DNA of 64,000 bases from Burkholderia catarinensis (GTDB taxonomy: Bacteria > Pseudomonadota > Gammaproteobacteria > Burkholderiales > Burkholderiaceae). The notes beneath the pieces are model-generated. The model worked only from the letters and a program-made list of their open reading frames with translations. It had not been told where the DNA came from and made no database searches. This document shows, one piece after another, positions 25,842 through 38,300 of this stretch. The stretch is from positions 115,251 to 179,250 of the forward strand of contig NZ_MDEQ02000016.1 of NCBI RefSeq assembly GCF_001883705.2, read 5' to 3'. The stretch's first letter is position 1, and every line of letters begins with the position of its first letter. A program made the position numbers and the translations under genes.

Positions 25842-28800
25842 TCAAGCATTCGTGGCGGAGGTTCCGGACGTCAGACCGGCTGGCGGCTTCGATTCGGTCG
25901 CGGCTCGCCGCGCGAGGGTCTCGTTCGCATCGCGCCGATAGCGATCGAACTCGCGCGCGAACGCCGCCGCGTCGCCGGCCAGCGCCAGCGCTTCCATCGC
26001 TGCACAGAGGCCGGACAGCTCGCGCTCGCCGATCATCGCAAACGCGCCGCGCATGCTGTGGATCTCCGAGCGCACGGTCTTGAGATCGCCGTCGTGCAGC
26101 GCACGGGCGATGGTGGCGTTCGAGCGTTGCGTCGCGTCGGCGAGCACCCGATGCAGGTCCTTCGGCAACGCGCCTTGCGCGCGCGCCGGCGCGTGCGGCT
26201 GCGGCGGCCGCCACGGGTTCGTGTATTTCGTGATCGCCAGTTCGAGCGACTTCAGCGAAGTCGGTTTCGTGACGATCTCGTCGATGCCCGCTTCCCGCGC
26301 GAGGCGCAGCTCGCCCGGCTCCGCATGGGCCGTCACCGCGAGGATCGGCTGCGCGCGGCCGCGCTCGCGCAGCACGCGCGCGAACGCATAGCCGTCGAGG
26401 CCCGGCATGTTGAGATCGGTCATCACCAGCGCGTAGTCGTGGCGCTCGACGAGGTCGAGCGCTTCCGCCACGTTCGATGCGACATCGGCCTGATAGCCGA
26501 GCACGTCGAGCTGGTCATGGACGAGCGAGCGGTTGACCGGGTTGTCGTCGACGAACAGCACGCGCGGGTTCGGCGCGCTGCCGCCCGCATGCGCCGGCGT
26601 CGCGCCGGGTTGCAGGTCGAGCGGCAGCGGCAGCGTGACGACGAAGGTCGAGCCGACGCCCGGCACGCTGTCGATGGCGATCCCGCCGCCCATCGATTCC
26701 GCGAGCTTGTGGCTCAGCGAGAGCCCGATGCCGGTGCCGCCGAAGCGGCGCGCGATCGACTCGTCGGCCTGCGCGAACGGCTCGAACACGTGTTCGAGCT
26801 GCGCGGCGGTCATGCCGATGCCCGAATCGCTGACGCGGATCGTCACGGGCGTCGCATCGGCGGCCGGCGCCGATACCGACAGCGCGACCGCGCCGCGATC
26901 GGTGAACTTGATCGCGTTGCTGACGAGGTTCACGACGATCTGCCGCACGCGCAGCGGATCGCCGACATACGCGCGGGCGGCGGCCGGATCGACGTCGATG
27001 CGCAGTGCGATGCCCTTCGCGCCGGCCACCGGCTCGAACAGCTCCGCGATATCGCGCATCAGCTCGTCGATCCGGAAGCTCGTCGCCTCGAGCGTCATCC
27101 GGTCGGCTTCGATCTTCGTCATGTCCAGCACGTTGTTCAGCATGTCGAGCAGCATGCGCGCGGCCGACGTCACGGCATGCAGGCGCGACTTCTCGCGGCG
27201 CGCGTCCGGCGCCTTGTCGAGCAGCTCGAGATTGCCGAGCATCGCGTTGAGCGGCGTGCGGATCTCGTGGCTGATCGTCGCGAGAAACGTCGATTTCGCC
27301 CGGTTCGCGCTGTCGAGCGCGCGCTCGGTGTCGGCCCGCGTCGTGATGTCGGAGAAGCCGCACAGCAGCGTGTCGTCGTCGCCGTAGCACATGCGCACGA
27401 AATTGACGGCGAGGTCGCGCGTGCTGCCGTCGGCGAGCGCGACGCGCAGCTCGGCGTCGAGCGTGACGGGCGCGCCGTTCCCGCATTCGCGGTAGCACGC
27501 GAGCAGGCGTTCGTGCAGCGACGGATGGCCGGGCGCGCCGTCGTACAGCTCGAGCATCCGGTTGCGCAGCAGCACCTCGCGTGTTTTCAGCGATACGAGC
27601 GCGATGCCGAACGGCGAGGTCGAAATGATCGCGCGGCTGAGATGCTCGCTTTCGAATACGCGGTGCGAACGGCGGAACAGCGGCGCGAACACTTTCAGGT
27701 CGAACGCGATCACGAGGATCCACAGCGTCGACAGCAACAGCCCGGCCACGCCGAGCTCCCGCAGCATCGTCGGCCCGATCGCGATGGCGATCGTGCGCCA
27801 TGAATACGCGTAGACGATCACGAAGCCCGAATCGGAAAGCCGGTCGCTGATCGTGAAGACGCCGTGCAGATAGCTGTCGTCGAAGCGGTCGAAGCCTCGC
27901 CGCCACGCATTTTCGGCGAGCGCATGACGCATCAGCGCGCCGCCGTCGATCGACGCGCGCGTGCGATCGGCGCTCAGCAGGACCTCGCCCGATTCGTCGA
28001 CGAGCATCGCGACCGCATCCTCGGGCGCCTGCTTCAGCCGGTCGGTGATCACGTCGGCGTCGAGCTGGCTCACGAACGTCATGAAATGCCGCTGCCCTTC
28101 GAAGGCCGGCTCGATGAGCAGAAACGTGTTCTTGCCCGACAGCGGATCGACGGTGGGCGCCTCCCAGGCGATGCGCCGCGTATCGCGCCAGTAGCGCGCG
28201 ACGACCGGGTCCGACCAGTCGGCGACATCGAACGCGAGGCGGTCGATGAGCGTGTGCGTGTTGCGCGCGCCCACCCGGGCCAGCACGTCGGCATACGGCA
28301 TCGCCGGCGGCGGCGTGATCGCGATCACGTTGCGCGCGGGGTTGTACGCGTAGCCCGCGACGGGCTGCCCGGTTTGACGCTCCGCCGCGGCGACCGAGAT
28401 CGTCAGCCGTTCCATCAACTGCACGTACTTGTCGATGTCGCTGTCGCTTGCGCCGTCCGGCGCCGTGGCGACGAAGATGTCGCTCGACTGGTTCAACGGC
28501 GCCAGCACGACGTGCCCGTCGCGACGGAGCGTGTCGGAGAGGCTGCGCGAATGATGCGGGTGGCTGCTCCACAGCAGCTCCGCGTTGATGATCGCGCGCC
28601 GCATCGAGGCCTGCTTCGAGTCGATTTCGAGCTGCACCAGCGCCTTGTGCGTCGCGAACAGTTCGCGCCGCTTCAACACGTAGTCGCGCACAGATCCCGC
28701 GATCAGGATGCTGGTCGCGAACAGGATGACGAGCGACAGGACGGCGGCGCCGCCATACAGCGTGAAGCGCTGATAGCGGTTCAGCAGGCTCAGGTCGCGC

Positions 28801-28871
28801 GCTTCGCCGCCGGTCGACGCGAACGGCGCGCTGACGTTCGCCGGGGACTTGAACAGATGTCGGATGGGCAT
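25842..28871 (-). CDS. Hybrid sensor histidine kinase with receiver and HPt domains (kinase 1)
   Basis: This is a 1009-residue inner-membrane phosphorelay kinase of the RcsC/BvgS type. TM1 is about 37-59, a large periplasmic sensor about 60-360, TM2 about 372-392, then a PAS-like segment (about 405-512). HisKA has His535 in FLATISHEIRTPLNAMLGN; the ATPase has N-box NLVSNAIKF (about 649), SDSGIGM and FGGTGIGLSLS. The receiver has VLFVDDN, acceptor Asp819 in MTDLNMPG and Lys869; the C-terminal HPt has His938 in EIHSMRGAF. No DNA-binding domain, so it needs an external regulator; the RcsB-like proteins at 39.5-41 kb are the obvious candidates. ATG 28871; divergent from autotransporter 1. Confidence 0.95.
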   Translation of the reverse strand: MPIRHLFKSPANVSAPFASTGGEARDLSLLNRYQRFTLYGGAAVLSLVILFATSILIAGSVRDYVLKRRELFATHKALVQLEIDSKQASMRRAIINAELLWSSHPHHSRSLSDTLRRDGHVVLAPLNQSSDIFVATAPDGASDSDIDKYVQLMERLTISVAAAERQTGQPVAGYAYNPARNVIAITPPPAMPYADVLARVGARNTHTLIDRLAFDVADWSDPVVARYWRDTRRIAWEAPTVDPLSGKNTFLLIEPAFEGQRHFMTFVSQLDADVITDRLKQAPEDAVAMLVDESGEVLLSADRTRASIDGGALMRHALAENAWRRGFDRFDDSYLHGVFTISDRLSDSGFVIVYAYSWRTIAIAIGPTMLRELGVAGLLLSTLWILVIAFDLKVFAPLFRRSHRVFESEHLSRAIISTSPFGIALVSLKTREVLLRNRMLELYDGAPGHPSLHERLLACYRECGNGAPVTLDAELRVALADGSTRDLAVNFVRMCYGDDDTLLCGFSDITTRADTERALDSANRAKSTFLATISHEIRTPLNAMLGNLELLDKAPDARREKSRLHAVTSAARMLLDMLNNVLDMTKIEADRMTLEATSFRIDELMRDIAELFEPVAGAKGIALRIDVDPAAARAYVGDPLRVRQIVVNLVSNAIKFTDRGAVALSVSAPAADATPVTIRVSDSGIGMTAAQLEHVFEPFAQADESIARRFGGTGIGLSLSHKLAESMGGGIAIDSVPGVGSTFVVTLPLPLDLQPGATPAHAGGSAPNPRVLFVDDNPVNRSLVHDQLDVLGYQADVASNVAEALDLVERHDYALVMTDLNMPGLDGYAFARVLRERGRAQPILAVTAHAEPGELRLAREAGIDEIVTKPTSLKSLELAITKYTNPWRPPQPHAPARAQGALPKDLHRVLADATQRSNATIARALHDGDLKTVRSEIHSMRGAFAMIGERELSGLCAAMEALALAGDAAAFAREFDRYRRDANETLARRAATESKPPAGLTSGTSATNA

Positions 28872-29078
28872 GGGACGAATACCGTCGTGTCGGTGCAAAA
28901 AGCGAGAGGCCGCGAAAGGGGCGATCGACACGGGGTGCGTGCGAGCCGGGACGCGTAGCGACGTCCATGAGCCGTGTGGGCAGGCAGGTGATGAGCCGCC
29001 AGCTCGGGGACGGGCCAATTATCGAGATGGCGAGACCATCAGTATGTAGGGCAGATCGAAATAGATCAATCAGATCGC

Positions 29079-29092
29079 TAGGACGGGTCCTA
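29079..29092. promoter_or_regulatory. Perfect palindromic box between kinase 1 and autotransporter 1
   Basis: TAGGACGGGTCCTA is a perfect palindrome around GG. It lies 208 bp from the kinase start and 246 bp from the autotransporter start. No good -10 lies 23 nt away on either strand (nearest: TAAAAT at 27 nt on plus), so it may act at a distance. Confidence 0.5.
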
Positions 29093-29211
29093 TTTGAATG
29101 GATTTGTCGCGTGTGTTCGTAAAATTCCACGTCGTTTGCAGTTCTAACGAACGTCGATGAGCAGAAGCAGCGAACCCGCCGCGCATGCCCGATTGTCATG
29201 CATCGTCATAT

Positions 29212-29277
29212 TCGGACCAGTCTTACAAAATTAGTTTTGACGCGTCTGGCTGTCTGATTACCGGCGACGACTATAAA
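29212..29277 (+). promoter_or_regulatory. Two-box promoter of trimeric autotransporter 1
   Basis: Boxes TCGGACCAGTCTTA (29212-29225) and TTTGACGCGTCTGG (29236-29249), then 22 nt and TATAAA (29272-29277), 5/6 to the -10. The local DNA is AT-rich for this genome. The predicted start near 29284 leaves a leader of about 54 nt. Confidence 0.55.
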
Positions 29278-29337
29278 AAATATATTGCCTCAGGTAACTC
29301 GAATCTCGTCTCCCATCTTCATATAGAGGCAATCAAC

Positions 29338-32300
29338 ATGAACAAGTCATATCGCACCGTCTGGAATGCAACGACGGGCACATGGGCCGCCGCTGCCGAA
29401 ACGGCGCGAGGCCGAACGAAATCGAATTCGACGATGCGTTCGTCGGTGACGGCCGCGGTCGCGGTCATGGCGGGTATGGGCGGCGGCGTGGTTGCGTTCG
29501 ACGCCGAGGCGCAGACGGCGGCGAACGGCAATGGCGCGCTGACGCTGTGCGGGCCGACCACCGGAACGGGAATCGGATACGGGTCGAGCACCAATTTGGT
29601 CGGGTGCGATCGAACGGATTACAACCCTATTTATCAAGGGCATCAAATATCGTTCGGACTCTCCAATATTAGTCAGTCGACCGGTTCAACAGCAGGTGTA
29701 CCGATACCGTCGACTTTGGCTAGCGTCGGCGGGACCAAGGACGGCCACCTCGTACTGACTGGCGGGAGTGGCTTGCACCTCGTTGGACCGGCTGATTTCT
29801 CCAACAACGTCAGCATGACGAACAACCGCATTCAGAACCTGGCCGCCGGTACGGCCGGCACGGACGCGGTCAACCTCAATCAGTTGAACGCCGCCATTTC
29901 GGCCGGGGACGATCCGTTCGTAAATATTCAAACGGGTACGTATGCGTCGAACATTGCCGCGCAAGCCGGCGGCAGTGCAACCGCGATCGGTGCGAACGCC
30001 AATGCCAATTCAACGTCGGCGGTCGCGATCGGCGGCAACACGGTTGCGACCGGGCAGAACGCCGTGGCGATCGGCACGATGGCGCGTGCGGTTGGCTCGG
30101 AGACCACCGCGGTGGGCGTGGGCGCCGCCGCGGAGGCGACAAACTCCTCCGCGTTTGGCCGAGCTGCGCGATCGACTGCCAACAACGCGGTCGCGCTTGG
30201 TTACGGGTCTGTGGCCGATCGTGGGAATACTGTTTCGGTCGGCAGTGCGACATCGCAGCGCCAGATCACGAACGTGGCCGCCGGCACGGCGAACACCGAT
30301 GCGGTCAACCTCGGCCAGATGAACACCGCGCTGTCGACGAAGGCCGACAACACGTACATCAAGGTCAATACCGGTACCTATGCCAGCGCAGTCGCGGCAC
30401 AGGCCGGCGGCAGTGCAACCGCGGTCGGTGCGAACGCCAATGCCAATGCAACGTCGGCGGTCGCGATCGGCGGCAACACGACTGCGACCGGGGAGAACGG
30501 CGTGGCGATCGGCACGCTGGCGCGTGCGGTCGCCACGGACACCGTTGCGGTGGGTGTGGGCGCCGCCGCGGAGGCGACAAACGCTTCCGCGTTTGGTCGC
30601 GGTGCGCGATCGACTGCCAACAACGCGGTCGCGCTCGGTTACGGGTCTGTGGCCGATCGTGCGAATACCGTTTCGGTAGGCACGGCGACATCGCAGCGCC
30701 AGATCACGAACATGGCTGCCGGCACGCAAGCCGCCGACGCGGTCAACGTGGCCCAGCTCACGCCCGTCGTGACGGCCCTCGGCGGCGGCGCGGCGATCAA
30801 CGCGACGACCGGCGCTGTGACGGGGCCGACGTACAACCTCACGAACGGCGGCAGGCAAACGACCGTCGGCGGCGCGCTGAGCGCTCTCGACGGCGCGCTG
30901 ACCACCGCCAACGGCAACATCACGAAGAACACGACCGACATCACCCTGATCAACAATAAACTGGGGTCGATGGTCACGAACGACTACTTCAAGGTCGACA
31001 CGAGCTCGGGTACGGCGGCCGCGGCGGCCGGCACGGGTGCGCTCGCGGTCGGCGCAAACGCGCAAAGCACCGGGACTTACGCGACCGGCGTCGGCAACAA
31101 TTCTGTCGCCAGCGGCAACAATAGCGCCGCATTCGGCTTGGGCGCCACGGCATCGGCCGGCGCAAGCAGCGCATTCGGCTCGTCCGCTTCCGCGACCGGC
31201 TTTCACTCGACGGCGATGGGCCAGAGCGCGAAAGCGTCGGGTTCCGAATCCGTTGCGCTTGGCGTCAATTCGGTGGCCGACCGCAACAATGCGGTGTCCG
31301 TCGGCTCGTCGACACTGCAGCGCCAGATCATGAACATGGCAGCGGGCACGGCGAACACCGATGCAGTCAACGTCAGCCAGCTGAAGGGCACGATCGCGGC
31401 CTTCGGCGGCAATGCGGCGGTCGGTGCGGACGGCACCATCACGAACCCGACCTACACGATCGGCGGCAAGACCTATCGCGATGTGGGGACGGCGCTCGAC
31501 GCGCTGGCGCAACTGGGTGGCGGCACCGATCCGCTCGCGGTGCGGTACGGCACGAATCCGGACGGTTCGCCCAACCTCGACGTCGTGGCCCTGGGCGGCG
31601 CGAACGGCACGACGCTGTCGAACGTGAAGGCCGGCGTGGCGGATATGGACGCGGTGAACGTCGGCCAGTTGAAGGACGCGGGCCTGGTCGGCAGCGACGG
31701 CAAGGCGATCGCGGCGGTGACGTACGACCGTAACCCGGACGGCACGCCGAACTACGGTTCGGTGTCGCTGGGCGATGTGAATACGCCGGTGGCGGTCCAC
31801 AACGTGGCGGACGGCGCATTGTCGTCGACGAGCAAGGACGCGGTGAACGGTTCGCAGTTGTATACGACGAACACGCGCGTCGGTGATCTGGAGGATTCGC
31901 TGTCGAAGGGCGGGGTGATCGATCCGGTGACGGGCGAATCGCTGGCGGTGGTGTACGACGACACGACGAAGGGTCGCGCGTCGCTGGGTGGCACGGGCGG
32001 CACGATCCTGTCGAACGTGAAGGCCGGCGTGGCGGATCTGGACGCGGTGAACGTGAGCCAGCTGAAGGGTTCCGGTCTGGTCGGCGACGACGGCAAGGCG
32101 ATCGCGGCGGTGACGTACGACCGCAATTCGGACGGCACGCCGAACTACGGCTCGGTGTCGCTGGGCAACGCGGGTACGCCAGTAGCACTGAAGAACGTTG
32201 CGGACGGCGCGGACAACCACGACGCGGTGAACGTCGGCCAGTTGAAGGACGCGGGTCTGGTCGGCGACAACGGCCAGGGCAACCTGACGTCGCTGGCGGT

Positions 32301-35300
32301 GGTGTACGACGACGCGAACAAGACGGCGATCTCGCTGGGTAACGCGAGCACGCCGGTGGCGATCCACAACGTGGCGGACGGTGCATTGTCGTCGACGAGC
32401 AAGGACGCGGTGAACGGCTCGCAGCTGTTCGCAACGAACACGCGCGTCGGTGATCTGGAGGATTCGCTGTCGAAGGGCGGCGTGATCGACCCGGTGACGG
32501 GCGAATCGCTGGCGGTGGTGTACGACGACACAACGAAGGGTAGCGCGAAGCTGGGCGGCGCGAACGGCACGACGCTGTCGAACGTGAAGGCCGGCGTGGC
32601 GGACATGGACGCGGTGAACGTGAGCCAGCTGAAGGGTTCCGGGCTGATCGGCGGCGACGGCAAGGCGATTGCGGCGGTGACGTACGACCGCAACGCGGAC
32701 GGCACGCCGAACTACGGCTCGGTGTCGCTGGGCAATACGGGTACGCCGGTGGCGATCCACAACGTGGCGGACGCCGTTGCGGCGACCGACGCAGTCAACC
32801 TGGGGCAGGTGCAACAGGCCGTCGCGACCGGCAACCCGTATATCGGCGGCCGCGGCACGGGCGATGCCGCGCGCGCGACCGGTCTCAACGCCGTGGCGCT
32901 TGGTCTCGGCTCGGTCGCGGACGAGATTCGGACGATTTCCGTCGGTAACAGCGCGACCGGCTTGCAGCGTCGCATCACCAACGTTCAGGCCGGCCAGGCC
33001 GACAGCGACGCGGCAACCGTCGGTCAGGTGAACGACCTCGTCGGCGTTTCCTCGTCGAACACGCAGGCAGCCATCAATCGCATCGACTCGACGACGCAAG
33101 TGGCGCTGCAGGACGTCAACAACCGTCTGGACGCGATCGGCACGACCGCCTCCACGGATCCGTATGTTCAGGTGGACGGCGCAGGCGACGGCAAGGACAA
33201 CGCATCTGTGGGTGCGGGCACCTATGGCGTGGCGATCGGCGCGGAAGCCAGCGCGAGCGGCGATACGGCGATCGCGATCGGCGCGCAGTCGGTGTCGTCG
33301 GGCTCCGGTTCGGTCGCGCTCGGCGCGGGCGCGTCGGCGACGGCCACGGGAGCGGTTGCATTCGGCACCGGCAAGGCGACGGGTACGAGCGCGCTCGCGC
33401 TCGGCAACGGCACGGTGGCAAGCGGCAACAACGCCGTGGCCACGGGCTTCAACGCGCACGCCGCGGGTCTCAATGCACTCGCGCTCGGCAACACCTCCCG
33501 GGCCAACGCCGCCGATTCCATGGCGTTCGGCACGACCGCACAGGTCGATGCGCTCGCGACGAACTCGATCGCGATCGGCCGTCAGTCCAACGTGACGAGT
33601 GCGGCACCGAACTCGGTCGCACTGGGCGCGAGCTCGGTCGCCGACCGGGCGAATTCGATCTCGGTCGGTTCGGCGGCGCAGCAGCGCCAGATGATTTACG
33701 TCGCGCGAGGCACGGCCGACACGGACGCCGTGAACGTCAGCCAGTTGAAGAGTGCGGTCGCGGCCTTCGGCGGCAATGCGGCGGTCGGTGCGGACGGCAC
33801 CATCACGAACCCGACCTATACGATCGGCGGCGCGACCTATCACGATGTGGGGACGGCGCTCGACGCGTTGGCGCAACTGGGCGGCGGCACCGATCCGCTC
33901 GCGGTGCGGTATGGCACGAATACGGACGGTTCGCCCAACCTCGAGGTCGTGGCCCTGCGCGGCGCGACCGGCACGACGCTGTCAAACGTGAAGGCCGGCA
34001 CGGCGGACATGGACGCGGTGAACGTGAGCCAGTTGAAGGGCTCCGGTCTGATTGGCGACGACGGCAAGGCGATCGCGGCGGTGACGTACGACCGTAGCCC
34101 GGACGGCACGCCGAACTACGGTTCGGTATCGCTGGGCAATACGGGTACGCCGGTGGCACTGAAGAACGTTGCGGACGGCGCGGACAACCACGACGCGGTG
34201 AACGTCGGCCAGTTGAAGGGTGCGGGTCTGGTCGGCGACGACGGCCAGGGCAACCTGACGTCGCTGGCGGTGGTGTACGACGATGCGACGAAGGGTCGTG
34301 CGTCGCTGGGCGGCACGGGCGGGACGATCCTGTCGAACGTGAAGGCCGGCGCGGCGGACATGGACGCGGTGAACGTGAGCCAGCTGAAGGGCTCCGGCCT
34401 GATCGGCGACGACGGCAAGGCGATCGCGGCGGTGACGTACGACCGCAATTCGGACGGCACGCCGAACTACGGTTCGGTATCGCTGGGCAATACGGGTACG
34501 CCGGTGGCACTGAAGAACGTTGCGGACGGAGCGGACAACCACGACGCGGTGAACGTCGGCCAGTTGAAGGGTGCGGGTCTGGTCGGCGACGACGGCCAGG
34601 GCAACCTGACGTCGCTGGCGGTGGTGTACGACGACGCGACGAAGGGTAGCGTGAAGCTGGGCGGCGCGAACGGCACGACGTTGTCGAACGTGAAGGCCGG
34701 CACGGCGGACATGGACGCGGTGAACGTGAGCCAGCTGAAGGGCTCCGGGCTGATCGGCGACGACGGGAAGTCGATCGCGGCGGTGACGTACGACCGTAAC
34801 CCGGACGGCACGCCGAACTACGGCTCGGTATCGCTGGGCAACACGGGTACGCCGGTGGCACTGAAGAACGTCGCGGACGGCACGGACAACCACGACGCGG
34901 TGAACGTCGGCCAGTTGAAGGACTCGGGTCTGGTTGGCGACGACGGCCAGGGCAACCTGACGTCGCTGGCGGTGGTGTACGACGATGCGACGAAGGGTCG
35001 TGCGTCGCTGGGCGGCACGGGCGGGACGATCCTGTCGAACGTGAAGGCCGGCGCGGCGGACATGGACGCGGTGAACGTGAGCCAGCTGAAGGGCTCCGGG
35101 CTGATCGGCGACGACGGGAAGGCGATCGCGGCGGTGACGTACGACCGCAACACGGATGGCACGCCGAACTACGGCTCGGTGTCGCTGGGCAACGCGGGTA
35201 CGCCGGTGGCGCTGAAGAACGTCGCGGACGGCGCGGACAACCACGACGCGGTGAACGTCGGCCAGTTGAAGGGCACGGGCCTGGTCGGCGACGACGGCCA

Positions 35301-38300
35301 GGGCAACCTGACGTCGCTGGCGGTGACGTACGACGACGCGAACAAGACGGCGATCTCGCTGGGCAATGCGGGTACGCCGGTGGCGATCCACAACGTGGCG
35401 GACGGCGCATTGTCGTCGACGAGCAAGGACGCGGTGAACGGTTCGCAGTTGTATACGACGAACACGCGCGTCGGTGATCTGGAGGATTCGCTGTCGAAGG
35501 GCGGGGTGATCGATCCGGTGACGGGCGAATCGCTGGCGGTGGTGTACGACGACACGACGAAGGGTCGCGCGTCGCTGGGCGGCACGGGCGGGACGATCCT
35601 GTCGAACGTGAAGGCCGGCGTGGCGGACATGGACGCGGTGAACGTGAGCCAGTTGAAGGACTCCGGTCTGATCGGCGGCGACGGCAAGGCGATCGCAGCG
35701 GTGACGTACGACCGCAACCCGGACGGCACGCCGAACTACGGTTCGGTATCGCTGGGCGGTGCGGGTGCGACGGGTCTGGTGGAGCTGAAGAACGTCGCGG
35801 AGGGCGGCACGGATACCGATGCGGTCAACGTTGGCCAGATGAAGAAGTACGTTGCCGACAATTCGGGTGGTCCGGGCAATGCGCTGGCGGTCGCCTATGA
35901 CGACGCCAGTGCGCAGCAGGTCACGCTGAAGGGCGCGAACGGCACGACGCTGTCGAACGTGAAGGCCGGCACGGCGGATCTGGACGCGGTGAACGTGAGC
36001 CAGCTGAAGGGCTCCGGGCTGATCGGCGACGACGGGAAGTCGATCGCGGCGGTGACGTACGACCGCAACACGGACGGCACGCCGAACTACGGCTCGATCT
36101 CGCTGGGCAACGCGGGTGCGCCGGTGGCGATCCACAACGTGGCGGACGGCGCATTGTCGTCGACGAGCAAGGACGCGGTGAACGGTTCGCAGCTGTTCGC
36201 GACGAACACGCGCGTCGGTGATCTGGAGGATTCGCTGTCGAAGGGCGGCGTGATCGATCCGGTGACGGGCGAATCGCTGGCGGTGGTGTACGACGACACG
36301 ACGAAGGGTCGCGCGTCGCTGGGCGGCACGGGTGGCACGATCCTGTCGAACGTGAAGGCCGGCGTGGCGGATATGGACGCGGTGAACGTGAGCCAGCTGA
36401 AGGGTTCCGGGCTGATCGGCGACGACGGGAAGTCGATCGCTGCGGTGACGTACGACCGCAACGCGGACGGCACGCCGAACTACGGTTCGGTGTCGCTGGG
36501 CAAGGCGGGTACGCCGGTGGCGCTGAAGAACGTCGCGGACGGCACGGATAACCACGACGCGGTGAACGTCGGCCAGTTGAAGGATGCGGGCCTGGTTGGC
36601 GACAACGGCCAGGGCGCCCTGACGTCGCTGGCGGTGGTGTACGACGACGCGAAAAAGGCGGCGATCTCGCTGGGCAACGCGGGTACGCCGGTGGCGATCC
36701 ACAACGTGGCGGCGGGCGCGGTGAGCGCGACGAGCGCGGACGCGATCAACGGTTCGCAGTTGCACGGCACGGCGCAAAGCGTCGCCGACGCGCTCGGCGG
36801 CAGTGCGGCGGTGCAGCCGGACGGCACGATCGGCGCGCCGACGTACAACCTGGGCGGCACGGACTACCACAACGTCGGCGACGCGCTGGCGAACCTGGAT
36901 GGCCGCACGACGACCAACACGGGCGATATTTCCGACCTGAAGGATCGTCTGTCGGACAGCGGGCTGGTCGACCGTAACGGCAACACGCTGGCCGCCGTGA
37001 CGTACGACCAGAACGCGGACGGCACGCCGAACCGCGGTTCGGTGACGCTGGGCGGTGCGAGTGCGACGGCGCCGGTGGTGCTGAAGAACGTCGCGGACGG
37101 CGTGGACAGCCACGACGCGGTGAACGTCGGCCAGTTGAAGGGCACGGGCCTGGTCGGCGACGACGGCCAGGGCAACCTGACGTCGCTGGCGGTGGTGTAC
37201 GACGACGCGACGAAGGACCGCGCGACGCTCGGCGGCACGAACGGCACGACGTTGACGAACGTGAAGGCCGGCGCGGTGAACGCGACCAGCACCGACGCGG
37301 TGAACGGTTCGCAACTGCACGGTCTCGCGGATAGCGTGGCGACGACGCTTGGCGGCGGCACGACGGTCGATGCGGACGGCAAGCTCGCGAATGCGGCGTT
37401 TGAGGTGAACGGCAACCGCTATTCGACGGTCGAGAAGGCCATCCAGGCGGCGGCCGCCTACGGTGCGACCGATTCGCTCGCGGTGCGTTACGACCTGAAC
37501 GCGGACGGCACGCCGAACTACGGCTCGGTGACCCTCGGCGGAACGGGGGCGGCTCCGGTCGTGCTGACCAACGTCGCGGACGGCGTGAAAACCTACGACG
37601 CGGTGAACTATGGCCAGTTGAGCGCGCTGAACGATCGCGTCGACGATCTGGGCGGCCGCGTCGGCGCGCTGGAGCTGAACCCGGGTAATGGCAGCGGTGG
37701 CGGCGGTTCGGGCGACAACCCGTACTTCGCGGGTACCGACGTCGGCGATCCGGCGTCCGCGACGCCTGCCAATGCAGGCGCCGGCACGGGCAACACGGCG
37801 GCCGGTTCGGGCGCGACGGTCGGCAGTGGCGCGAACAACGCCACGGTCATCGGCTCGAACGCGAGCGCGACGAAGGATAACGGCGTCGCGATCGGCTCGG
37901 GTGCGAAGAGCTCGGGCGAAGGCGCGGCCGCGATCGGCCAGGGCGCGAGCGCGACGGGTGCGAACTCGGTGGCGCTGGGCTCCGGCTCGGTGGCGACCGA
38001 CGCGAACACCGTGTCGTTCGGTAACGGCACCGACGAAGGCAACCGCCGGATCGTCAACATCGCCGACGGCGTGAACGCGTCGGACGGCGCGACGAAGGGC
38101 CAGCTCGACCGCGCGATCGGCGGGGTGCAGGGCCAGGTCAACGATTTGTCCCGCAACGCGTACTCCGGTATCGCGGCAGCCACCGCGCTGACGATGATCC
38201 CGGGCGTCGACCCCGGCAAGACGCTGTCGTTCGGCGTCGGCGGCGCGACCTTCAAGGGCTATCAGGCGGTGGCGTTCGGCGGCGAGGCCCGCATCACGCA

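Noticed and set aside
34081..35133. CRISPR-like array
   Set aside because: The repeats are 351 bp, coding and without spacers; they belong to the adhesin stalk.
30010..37415. Very long open frames on the minus strand across autotransporter 1
   Set aside because: They are shadows of a repetitive high-GC gene and consist of low-complexity Arg/His/Val or Pro/Ser/Arg sequence with no family resemblance.
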